A stretch of 64,000 nt of DNA from Roseiarcus sp963767245 (GTDB taxonomy: Bacteria; Pseudomonadota; Alphaproteobacteria; Rhizobiales; Beijerinckiaceae), in assembly GCA_963767245.1 (NCBI GenBank), contig CAVYDG010000024.1:223177-287176 (forward strand), read 5' to 3'. Made by a program: the position numbers and the translations under genes. Shown piece after piece: positions 8,462 through 15,329 of this stretch. Below the pieces are notes generated by a model, which did not search any database, was not told where the DNA came from, and saw only the letters and a list, made by a program, of their open reading frames with translations. The stretch's first letter is position 1; each line of letters opens with the position of its first letter.

Positions 8462-8863
8462 TCACCGCGCCGGTTTGGCCGCAACGCTCGTCTCGGCGCC
8501 CGCCGACAGGCAATAGACGGCGCCGATGATGAGCAGCACGTAGATGATCGTCGTCGTCCAGGCCATGCCGTTCAAGAGACCCTGAAACGTCCCGAGGAGA
8601 TTGACGATCAAGCCGAGAGCGTCGCCGACAATTGCCGCGATCAGGATCCCACGCACTGCGTCCCAATCGCGAAAGTCCTTGGCGACCCATTGCACCACGC
8701 CGATGGCGACCAGCGTGGAGCCGAAAAACTGCAAGATTAGGCTGGTGTGGGCGTCGGCCGGGACGCCATAGACTGAACTCGCGGCAGTCGGCGCCAGAAG
8801 GAAAGCCAGACCAAACAGAACCGCAATCACCGAGGCAATTGTCAAATAGGTCTTCGCGCTCAT
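8462..8863 (-). CDS. Four-helix membrane protein of unknown function
   Basis: A 133-residue protein with four hydrophobic segments (SVIAVLFGLAFLLAP; LILQFFGSTLVAIGVVQWV; GILIAAIVGDALGLIVNLLG; ATTIIYVLL-like final helix followed by IIGAVYCLSAG). I place the start at the ATG at 8863 because GGGAGGAC lies just upstream; the frame stays open 16 codons further back with no site. The sequence pattern resembles small conserved inner-membrane proteins annotated only as hypothetical. It has its own candidate promoter at 8913-8941, so it need not be read with the carboxylesterase gene upstream. Confidence 0.7.
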   Translation of the reverse strand: MSAKTYLTIASVIAVLFGLAFLLAPTAASSVYGVPADAHTSLILQFFGSTLVAIGVVQWVAKDFRDWDAVRGILIAAIVGDALGLIVNLLGTFQGLLNGMAWTTTIIYVLLIIGAVYCLSAGAETSVAAKPAR

Positions 8864-8912
8864 CTGCGTCCTCCCACCTGCTCGGCCAGTTTCGGCCGGT
8901 TTTTCATACACT

Positions 8913-8941
8913 TAGTTAGCATAGGTCGACGAAAAAGTCAA
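8913..8941 (-). promoter_or_regulatory. Candidate sigma70-type promoter of the four-helix membrane protein
   Basis: On the minus strand TTGACT (8936-8941), a 17-base spacer and TAACTA (8913-8918) make a good sigma70-like match in an AT-rich patch between the carboxylesterase stop and the membrane protein start. The expected transcript start is about 45 bases ahead of the ATG at 8863, leaving room for its ribosome-binding site. Confidence 0.55.
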
Positions 8942-8952
8942 AAAAAGGAGAA

Positions 8953-10728
8953 CTAGCGCCGGGAACCGGCAGCCGTCCCCCGATAGGGCAAGGCGTGCAG
9001 CCAAAGCGCGCTGCAGCTCGCCGGGCGGTCAAGATCGGCGGCGGCGTTGCCATCGCCGCTCCATTGCAGCACATGCCCGTGCCCGTCGTAGGCGATCCAC
9101 GGCTTGCCCGGCGCTGCCGGATTCTCGGCGAAGGCGAACCAGGCCGCATTCATCTCTTCCGCCAGCGTCCGATCCGAGGGCCCGGGGCGATCGTTGGCCG
9201 TCGCCACCGCGTCGAGCGTGTCGAACACATAGGGCAATTCGGCGCCATGACAGACGTTGGATTTGGCGCCGGCCGGCGCGCAGGCGCCGAAGTCGGCGAC
9301 GGTCTCCGGCGGCCGGCCGTAGAGATCGGCGAACGGCGGCTGCGCGAAACGGTAGCCGAACGCCGGCGCGGGCGACTGCGCCAGCGCCGCATTGGCGGCG
9401 GAGAGATTGCCGCAGACGAAGACGAAGTCGGTCATCAGATTGGCGTAAGCTGCGCCGGCGGCGCTGTAGTACGAAGGCGCCGCGAGCGCATCGGGGCTAT
9501 AGCGGGGATCACCCAGAATCGCGGCGCTCCTCAAGCCGAAGCGCAAGGCGAGAAATCCGCGATACGCCAAGCCGGTGAAATCCCACGGCGCCCTCGGGTA
9601 GGCGCGGGCGACAAACAGCGGCCCTTCGTCGGCGTTGACGCCGAACGCGATCGGCTTGAACGGCCTCGTTTCGGGCGCATAACCGGCATAGGGCTCGCCG
9701 ACGACCAGCTTGCCGTCGACGACCGGCGCCCACGGCATCGACTGGACCTCGAGGATGCGCTCGATCAGCGCCGACAGCCGCAGGTCGGCAAGCCCGATCG
9801 AGCGTTCGAGACGCCCGGTGGCCTCGGTCTGCGCCTTCAGGATCTCGGCGACCGGCGCCTTGGCCGCCCAGGCCGGATCGCCCGGACATCGGCTGGCTCC
9901 GTCCGAGGCGTTGACGCCGTCGCACAGGGCCTTGAGAAACACCGCGCCGCGCCGCCCGGCTTCGACCGGGGTGAGGTATTGAATTCCGAGCGGATTGCTT
10001 TCCATCAGCGCCGCGGCGAATAGCGGGCCGCTCGAGGGGACGTCGAACGTGTGCAACCCGACCGACATCGCCCCCGCGCTTTCGCCGAACAGGGTCACCC
10101 GCTTCGGATCGCCGCCGAACGGCGCGATGTTGCGCTGAACCCAGGCCATCGCCGCCTGCTGGTCCATCAGGCCGAAGTTGCCGCCGATTTCGCCGGAGCC
10201 CAGCGCATTGGCGGAGAGGAAACCGAGCGCGCCGAGACGATAGTTGAACGTCACTACCACCGCGCCGCGGACGGCGAAGGCGCTGCCGTCGTAGAGCGGC
10301 GAGGAGCCCCGGCCCTTCACGAACGCGCCGCCGTGGATGAACAGCATCACCGGCAGCGAACGGGCGCCGTTGATCGCGTTCTCGGGCGCCCAGATGTTGA
10401 GATCGAGGCAATCCTCCGCGCTCGGCTGAGGCGGGTCGTCCTGCGGGCAAATGGGCCCGAACTGGACCGCCTTGAGCGCGCCCGCCGGCGGCCATTGCGC
10501 CGGAAGGGGCGCCTGCCAACGGGCCGCAGCCGCGTAAGCGATGCCCTTGTAGGCGATGACCCCCGGATGGTTGGCGCCGACGCCGCACACACTCGATGCG
10601 GCGCCGAAGGCGATGGCGGAGCCGGCAGCGCACGCAGGCTCTTCGGCTCGCGCGTCGCCGGCGAAAAGCGGATGGGTTGAAAGACCGCATAAAATCGCAA
10701 TGACGATCGCCAAACGCCGCTGCGCCAT
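8953..10728 (-). CDS. Secreted type-B carboxylesterase / lipase
   Basis: A 591-residue alpha/beta hydrolase of the carboxylesterase type B family. A Sec signal peptide covers about residues 1-28 (LAIVIAILCGLSTHPLFA then an Ala cleavage region), so the enzyme is probably periplasmic or exported. Diagnostic motifs: EDCLDLNIWAP near residue 105, the oxyanion-hole HGGAF, the nucleophile elbow FGESAGA near residue 215, the NADEG acid-residue region near residue 368, and the catalytic His in CHGAELPYVF near residue 495. It hydrolyses esters; natural substrate unknown. Several Cys residues may form disulfides, fitting export. Divergent from the ArsR gene at 10859, with about 130 bases between the two starts. 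Confidence 0.9.
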   Translation of the reverse strand: MAQRRLAIVIAILCGLSTHPLFAGDARAEEPACAAGSAIAFGAASSVCGVGANHPGVIAYKGIAYAAAARWQAPLPAQWPPAGALKAVQFGPICPQDDPPQPSAEDCLDLNIWAPENAINGARSLPVMLFIHGGAFVKGRGSSPLYDGSAFAVRGAVVVTFNYRLGALGFLSANALGSGEIGGNFGLMDQQAAMAWVQRNIAPFGGDPKRVTLFGESAGAMSVGLHTFDVPSSGPLFAAALMESNPLGIQYLTPVEAGRRGAVFLKALCDGVNASDGASRCPGDPAWAAKAPVAEILKAQTEATGRLERSIGLADLRLSALIERILEVQSMPWAPVVDGKLVVGEPYAGYAPETRPFKPIAFGVNADEGPLFVARAYPRAPWDFTGLAYRGFLALRFGLRSAAILGDPRYSPDALAAPSYYSAAGAAYANLMTDFVFVCGNLSAANAALAQSPAPAFGYRFAQPPFADLYGRPPETVADFGACAPAGAKSNVCHGAELPYVFDTLDAVATANDRPGPSDRTLAEEMNAAWFAFAENPAAPGKPWIAYDGHGHVLQWSGDGNAAADLDRPASCSALWLHALPYRGTAAGSRR

Positions 10729-10823
10729 TCCCGCCCCCGACCTGGCTTTGCGTCTCCCTCATAGCGGCGCCGCGTACGAAGCGCCAATGCGGCCACGACG
10801 CGCACTTGGCCGCCGGTTAAGGC

Positions 10824-10856
10824 TTGACTTATAGATTGCCGCATGGCTATATAGCC
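10824..10856 (+). promoter_or_regulatory. Candidate leaderless promoter overlapped by a 12-base palindrome
   Basis: TTGACT (10824-10829), an 18-base spacer and TATATA (10848-10853) form a promoter. A perfect palindrome, GGCTATATAGCC (10845-10856), encloses the -10 box. The expected start point is about 10859-10861, at the ATG of the ArsR gene, so the mRNA may be leaderless. A palindrome on the -10 box is a natural site for autorepression by an ArsR dimer (inference). Confidence 0.55.
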
Positions 10857-10858
10857 GT

Positions 10859-11206
10859 ATGGCGATGGACACGACACATGCCGACCCCCTGAGCGCGGCC
10901 TTCCACGCGCTCGGCGATCCGACGCGCCGCGCGATCCTGGCGCGCCTCGCGGGCGGCGAAGCGAGCGTCTCGGAACTGATGGCGCCGTTCGAGCTCAGTC
11001 AGCCGACGATTTCGAAACATCTCAAGGTGCTCGAAAATGCCGGGCTCATCGTGGGCGGGCGCGACGCGCAGAGGCGTCCGCGCAGGCTCGCGCCGTCGGC
11101 GATGAAAGACGTCGCGGACTGGGTCGAACCCTTCCGCCAACAGTGGGAACGCCGCCTCGACAATCTCGAGGCCTATCTCGCCACTATGAAACAACAGGAG
11201 AAATAA
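10859..11206 (+). CDS. ArsR-family winged-helix transcriptional regulator
   Basis: A 115-residue winged-helix repressor. The DNA-binding core is LGDPTRRAILARLAGG (helices 1-2) and the recognition region SELMAPFELSQPTISKHLKVL (residues about 41-60), followed by the wing GGRDAQRRPRRL. There are no metal-binding Cys pairs of the classic ArsR/SmtB type. This is the subgroup usually found next to SRPBCC (AHSA1) genes. Its stop lies one base before the SRPBCC start. A palindrome at its promoter suggests autorepression. The ATG at 10859 may begin a leaderless mRNA; a second ATG at 10865 is possible. Confidence 0.88.
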   Translation: MAMDTTHADPLSAAFHALGDPTRRAILARLAGGEASVSELMAPFELSQPTISKHLKVLENAGLIVGGRDAQRRPRRLAPSAMKDVADWVEPFRQQWERRLDNLEAYLATMKQQEK

Positions 11207-11207
11207 C

Positions 11208-11687
11208 ATGCCGTCGACATCGCAAAGCGCTTCCGAAACCGACCTCGGCATCGATCGCGCGTCGAACACCATAAGGCTCACGCGCGACTTCGATGCGTCG
11301 CGCGCGGAAATATTCGAAGCCTGGACAATGCCGGAGCATCTGGCCTGCTGGTGGGACGCTGCGGGCGGGCGGCTCGCAATCTGCGAGATCGACTTGCGGC
11401 CGGGCGGCGCGTTCAAGTTCGTGACCAAGAGCCATCCCGATATGCCCTTCACCGGCGTCTATCGCGAGATTGCTCCGCCAGATCGGCTTGTATTCGAGGC
11501 GATTGGATCAACCGGGCGGGTTCTGCTTCGGGAGGCGGACGGCAAGACTCGCATGACAGTGGAAATTGAATGCCGCTCCGAAGAGCAACTCGATCAGTTT
11601 CTCAAGATGGGGGTCAATGTCGGGACCGGCCAGACGCTTGACAACCTCGTCGCCTACATGCGCAGCCGCGCTTCGAGGGCCGCCTGA
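11208..11687 (+). CDS. SRPBCC (AHSA1-type) domain protein
   Basis: A 159-residue START/Bet v1-like protein of the AHSA1 (activator of Hsp90 homologue 1) group. Seen: the N-terminal strand TIRLTRDFDASRAEIFEAWT, the WWDAAGG loop and the GGAFKFVTKS strand. The fold makes a hydrophobic ligand-binding cavity; the ligand is unknown. The start ATG at 11208 follows AGGAGAAATAAC and comes directly after the ArsR stop, so the two form an operon. This ArsR/SRPBCC arrangement is frequent in alphaproteobacteria. The region between YREIAPP and LLREADG is slightly shorter than I expect for the family. The IS110 transposase begins about 20 bases downstream on the other strand. Confidence 0.85.
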   Translation: MPSTSQSASETDLGIDRASNTIRLTRDFDASRAEIFEAWTMPEHLACWWDAAGGRLAICEIDLRPGGAFKFVTKSHPDMPFTGVYREIAPPDRLVFEAIGSTGRVLLREADGKTRMTVEIECRSEEQLDQFLKMGVNVGTGQTLDNLVAYMRSRASRAA

Positions 11688-11710
11688 AGGCTGACCGAGC
11701 AACGCCGTCA

Positions 11711-12658
11711 TCAACTCAGTTGAAGGGCGTTTGTTGTTTTGAGTTTGGCGTTTGCGATGACGACGAGTTTTCGCATGATTGCGGTGATGGCGACGAGGGG
11801 CTTTTTGCCTGCGCTGAGGAGACGTTTGTAGAAGGCGCTGAGGGTGGGGTTATGCCTTGCGGCGGAGATTGCGGCCATGAAGAGGACTCGTTTGACTTCG
11901 GGTCTTCCGCCGCGGGTTCGGCGATAGGCGTCGGTCTGGCCGCTTTGGTTGGGATGGGGCGCAAGGCCGGCGAGGGCGGCAGCCTGGCATCGGGGGAGCG
12001 AGCCGAGCTCGGGCATGAGGGCGATGAGGGCTGCCGCGGTTTTTTGACCGACGCCTTGTATCGCGACCAGGGTTTTGACGGCCTTGGCGATCGGCTCGCA
12101 CCCGGCGCACAGCGCGTCGATATCGGCTTCGATCGCCTTGATTTGCGCGTCGAAACTTTCGACGAGCGCCTCGAGATAAGCATGGACAGGCTGGGCGGCG
12201 GGGGCGGCGCGACGATTGGCGTAGGCGAGGCGGTCCTTGACGAGGTCGCGTCTGGCCAGGACGAGCGCCTGCAAGCGCAGCCGCTCGGGTTCGCGGGCGC
12301 TCCAAAGCGGGAGTTCGGCGAATCGGTCCCTGCCGTATCGGCTGAGCGCGCTTGCGTCGATGGCGTCGGATTTGCCGAGCGTCCCAAACGAGCGGATGAA
12401 GGCCTTGACCTTGCGGGCGTCGGCCCGGTGGGCCGGAACGCCGGCCGCGAGCAGGGCCGCCAGCAGATCGCGTTCATAGCCGCCCGTGGCCTCGCAGATG
12501 ACGAAGCAGGTCGGGTCGAGCGAGGCGGCGAAGTCGGACAGGGCCTGCGGCTCGTTGGCGATCGTGCAGGTACGGCCGCTGGCGGTGTCGAAGGCGACGA
12601 TTGCGCTCTTGCCCACATCGCATCCGATGAAGCGCGAGGGCGTGGCGGGGTGAGACAT
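11711..12658 (-). CDS. IS110-family transposase (DEDD recombinase)
   Basis: A 315-residue transposase that appears intact. The RuvC-like N-terminal domain shows D14 (GCDVGK), E56 (CEATGGYE) and the pair D98/D101 (KSDAIDA), the DEDD set of IS110 recombinases. A helical linker follows. The C-terminal Transposase_20 domain contains IQGVGQKTAAAL and PHPNQSGQTDAYRRTRGG, which holds the candidate nucleophilic Ser. IS110 elements move without terminal inverted repeats and use a structured noncoding bridge RNA from the element end to choose target and donor. Almost no DNA separates the stop from the SRPBCC gene, while about 450 noncoding bases lie upstream, where an IS110-group bridge RNA would be expected. 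Confidence 0.92.
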   Translation of the reverse strand: MSHPATPSRFIGCDVGKSAIVAFDTASGRTCTIANEPQALSDFAASLDPTCFVICEATGGYERDLLAALLAAGVPAHRADARKVKAFIRSFGTLGKSDAIDASALSRYGRDRFAELPLWSAREPERLRLQALVLARRDLVKDRLAYANRRAAPAAQPVHAYLEALVESFDAQIKAIEADIDALCAGCEPIAKAVKTLVAIQGVGQKTAAALIALMPELGSLPRCQAAALAGLAPHPNQSGQTDAYRRTRGGRPEVKRVLFMAAISAARHNPTLSAFYKRLLSAGKKPLVAITAIMRKLVVIANAKLKTTNALQLS

Positions 12659-12890
12659 TTGCGGCTATCCTCCGTGAGCTTGGGATTGTCTGCGGGCGTG
12701 CATCGGGCGATGGCGGCCCATTCAACTCATCAAGCGTTCAAGGGAAGCGGGAAGACGGCCCAGATGACGGCGGGCTTCGCGCCCCATTGCGAGACGGCCA
12801 ATCTCCCCGCGCGCCGATTCGGGCGGCCGCCCGAATCGGCGCATCCCATCTTCAGGGACAACCCTCTCTACCCAAACTCCAAGAGACAAT
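12659..12890 (-). ncRNA. Possible IS110 bridge RNA region
   Basis: The noncoding DNA directly upstream of an IS110-group transposase is where bridge RNAs are encoded in characterised elements such as IS621. Here the interval contains a 32-base perfect palindrome (12811-12842), able to form a long hairpin in RNA. No promoter or target-binding loop could be defined by eye, and the palindrome is more symmetric than a bridge RNA stem needs to be. This is a candidate based on position. Confidence 0.3.
12811..12842. repeat. 32-base perfect palindrome
   Basis: The left arm GCGCCGATTCGGGCGG is followed without a gap by its exact reverse complement. As DNA it could form a cruciform; as RNA, a long hairpin with a tight turn. 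It lies in the noncoding stretch between the IS110 transposase and the MFS gene. Confidence 0.9.
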
Positions 12891-12899
12891 TGCGAGCGA

Positions 12900-12920
12900 C
12901 CCCCGGATCAAGTCCGGGGG
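12900..12920. repeat. REP-like hairpin (CCCCCGGA / TCCGGGGG)
   Basis: An 8-base perfect stem with the loop TCAAG, flanked by AATTGCGAGCG and GAGCAATCCACGG. This resembles the dispersed extragenic repeats common between genes in alphaproteobacterial genomes. The following bases to about 13030 look like a degenerate continuation of the same kind of repeat (GGAATGCTTCGTCG, CTCCTCGCAACTACGG). Confidence 0.7.
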
Positions 12921-12980
12921 GAGCAATCCACGGAACCTAGGATGGCCCGGCAACTCTGGAATGCTTCGTCGCCGAAGCCC

Positions 12981-13001
12981 GTCGAGAGAGCGTCTCTCGA
13001 C
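12981..13001. repeat. 9-base-stem hairpin GTCGAGAGA-GCG-TCTCTCGAC
   Basis: A perfect 9-base inverted repeat with a 3-base loop about 110 bases ahead of the MFS start. There is no T-run on either strand, so an intrinsic terminator is unlikely. It lies in the same degenerate repeat tract as the hairpin at 12900. The gap 12659-13108 as a whole holds no supportable gene. Confidence 0.7.
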
Positions 13002-13108
13002 GCCCTATGGCTCCTCGCAACTACGGATCCGGCTAGACGAGCGACCCGCTACGGTTGGGTTGACGCAAAAACCGCGACGGCCGACAAGTCGCGTTTGGGA
13101 GACCTTGG

Positions 13109-14328
13109 ATGACGCAATCGCCATACCGCTGGGTGATCGTCGCCGCGGGCGGCTTTCTCGGCTGCGTTGCGATCGGCGCGATGTTCTCACTGCCGGTGTT
13201 CCTCGTGCCGCTGACGGCGGCGACGGGCTGGTCGCGCACCGGCGTATCGAGCGCGATGACCATCGGCTTTTTGACGATGGCCGCCTCCGGCCTCGCCTGG
13301 GGCCTGCTCGTCGACCGCATCGGACCGCGCCCGTCGTCCTCATCGGCACGATCCTGCTCGGCGCCGGCCTCGCGCTCTCCAGCCGTGCGACCAGCCTCTT
13401 CGAGTTCCAGCTCTTCTTCGGCGCGCTGGTCGGCGTCTCGATCTCAGCCATCCTGCCGCCGTTGATGGCGACGGTCACGCGCTGGTTCGAGACCCAGCGC
13501 AGTCTCGCCGTTTCGCTGGTTTCGGCCGGGTTCGGCATGGCGCCGATGACCATGTCGCCGTTTGCCGCCTTCCTCATCGGGCGGATGGAATGGCGAAGCG
13601 CGATGCTGGTCATCGCCGGGCTCGTTCTCGCTCTCATGCTTCCCGCGGCGTTCCTCATCCGCAAACCTCCGTCGTTTGCGGAAGCCGGGAGCGCGGCCGT
13701 TCCCGATTCCGCCGACGATCGCGGCATGACGACTTCGGCCGCGCTGCGTTCGGCGCCTTTCCTCATTCTCGCCGCGACCAATTTCTGCTGCTGCGCCGCC
13801 CATTCCGGGCCGATCTTCCACACCGTCAGCTACGCCATCTCATGCGGCGTGGCGCCGCTTGCCGCGGTGTCGATCTATAGCCTCGAGGGCTTTACCGGCA
13901 TGGGCGGGCGCCTTGCATTCGGCGTCCTCGGCGATCGGCTTGGCGCAAAGCCGGTTCTGGTCGCGGGCCTCCTGATCCAGGCTTTCGGCGCGCTCGCTTA
14001 CATGTTCGTCGGCAGTCTCGACCAGTTCTACGCCGTCGCGGCCCTGTTCGGCTTCACTTACGCCGGCGTCATGCCGCTCTACGCCGTGCTGGCGCGGGAG
14101 AATTTCCCGGCGCGGATGATGGGCGCGATCATCGGCGGAACGTCGACGGCGGGCAGCCTCGGCATGGCGCTCGGGCCGCTGGCGGGGGGATGGATCTACG
14201 ATGCCTACGCGACCTACGCCTGGCTCTACCTCGGGTCGTTCGGCATCGGCCTCGGCGCGTTCCTGATCGCGCTGACCTTCAGGCCGTTTCCGAAGGCCGA
14301 GCCGTCGGCGGTGGCGCTGCCGGCCTGA
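13109..14328 (+). CDS. MFS transporter, frame broken near 13330
   Basis: A twelve-helix major facilitator permease of about 406 residues once one base is restored. The N-terminal part runs from the ATG at 13109 (GGGAGA about 5 bases ahead) through VDRIGPRP; the same protein continues one frame over from VVLIGTILLGAGLAL to the stop at 14326-14328. The break is in the C-run at 13330-13332 and needs one added base. VDRIGPRPVVLIGT then recreates the MFS loop 2-3 motif, and MGGRLAFGVLGDRLGAKPV is the matching motif in the second half. It resembles oxalate/formate-type or monocarboxylate MFS members; substrate unknown. Because of the nearby IS110 element, a real pseudogene is possible. It converges with the SDR gene 15 bases downstream. 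Confidence 0.8.
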
Positions 14329-14343
14329 CTCCTGGGCGTGCCC

Positions 14344-15057
14344 TCACCACTTCTCCTTGAACGGCCGCGCTTCGACCTCGAAGCTCCAGGCCGCGTGGTC
14401 CTGTTTCACCAGATCGGCGGCGATCGCGGCGACGCCATCGGGAGCGATGAAGAAATCGTCCGCCCGGTCGGTGAACCGCGAGCGCGTCACCGGCCCGCCG
14501 ACCACGCCATCGACGACGATCAGCGCGACGTGGATGCCCGCGGGCCAGAGATGGCGGGCCATCAATTCGGCGAGCGCGCGCTGCGCCATCTTGCTTTGCG
14601 CGAACGCGGCCGCGCCGGCCGCGCCGCGGCGCGTGGCGGTCGCGCCGACGACAATGATGGCCCCCTGCCCTTTTTGCCGCATAGCCGGGATCGCCTGCCG
14701 TCCGGCGAGGAAAAGTCCGAGCGTATTGATCCGCCACGAGCGTTCGAGGTCTTCGGCTTTGACCTCCTCGACATTGCCCCAGACGCCCGAACCGGCGTTG
14801 AAGATGAGCACGTCGGCGTCGCCGAGCTCGGCCCGCATTTTCGCGAACGCCGCCGCGACCGACTTTTCGTCGGCGACGTCGCAAGCATAGGCCTTGGCGC
14901 CCTTGAGCTCGGCGGCGAGCTTGGCGGTGAGCTCGCCGCGCCGCGCCATCAGCGCCACGGCGTAACCGTCGGCGGCGAACCGCCGGGCGAACGCCTCGCC
15001 ATTGCCCGGGCCGACGCCGATAACCGCGCATACCGGAAGTCTTGTCCCATCCGCCAT
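14344..15057 (-). CDS. Short-chain dehydrogenase/reductase family protein with atypical active site
   Basis: A 237-residue Rossmann-fold SDR. The cofactor motif is GVGPGNGEAFARRFA (residues 13-27), a GxGPGxG variant of the usual TGxxxGxG. NAGSG near residue 90 is the NNAG equivalent. The position of the catalytic YxxxK reads FAQSK, so the Tyr is replaced by Phe while the Lys is kept. The late region (GGPVTRSRF, DDFFIAPDGVAA) matches a subgroup of SDR proteins with this GxGPG motif. Loss of the Tyr argues against a normal oxidoreductase mechanism; the protein may bind NAD(P) for another purpose. The start is at 15057; upstream open frame has no family features. Confidence 0.82.
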   Translation of the reverse strand: MADGTRLPVCAVIGVGPGNGEAFARRFAADGYAVALMARRGELTAKLAAELKGAKAYACDVADEKSVAAAFAKMRAELGDADVLIFNAGSGVWGNVEEVKAEDLERSWRINTLGLFLAGRQAIPAMRQKGQGAIIVVGATATRRGAAGAAAFAQSKMAQRALAELMARHLWPAGIHVALIVVDGVVGGPVTRSRFTDRADDFFIAPDGVAAIAADLVKQDHAAWSFEVEARPFKEKW

Positions 15058-15329
15058 TGCCAAAATCCTTGCTGAAGCCGGGAGCCACGCGGCGCCCTGA
15101 TTTGCGCTTGACCTTATCCTGCGACGCGCCGCCCCTTTCGCGCAATCAAGGCGGAAACCAGAGGCTGGGCGCCCTAAGCGCAAATCGGTAGAAATCACTT
15201 TTCCGCAAAACGGGAACGCCGGTACGCCACGGCGCTTGACGGTTGGCCGAGAACGCGGCAACTCAAGCGCAAACCTTGGCGGTCAACCCGCCGGGCAGCT
15301 GCATGGGGCGAGGAACGCGAGGACAGGCG

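Larger units (their letters stand above)
11700..12890 (-). mobile_element. IS110-family insertion sequence, ends approximate
   Basis: The element includes the transposase and some of the noncoding DNA upstream of it (12659 onward). IS110 elements lack clear inverted repeats, so I cannot fix either end from one copy; the limits given are rough. The left limit must lie after the SRPBCC stop at 11687. The right limit is set before the REP-like hairpin at 12900, which looks like host repeat DNA. An 8-base TCAACTCA occurs at 11711-11718 and 12722-12729, but I do not rely on it. Confidence 0.55.

Noticed and set aside
11711..12729. TCAACTCA at 11711 and 12722 as IS110 element ends
   Set aside because: Eight bases can repeat by chance. 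The first lies on the transposase stop, and the resulting element would leave only about 70 bases for a bridge RNA.
12787..13108. Upstream N-terminal extension of the MFS frame
   Set aside because: The open frame runs through the palindrome and repeat tract and encodes no membrane segment. The true N-terminus is in the other frame from 13109.
15058..15329. Regulatory motif ahead of the acyl-CoA ligase (TTGACG near 15236)
   Set aside because: No -10 box at a suitable distance; I could not support a promoter.
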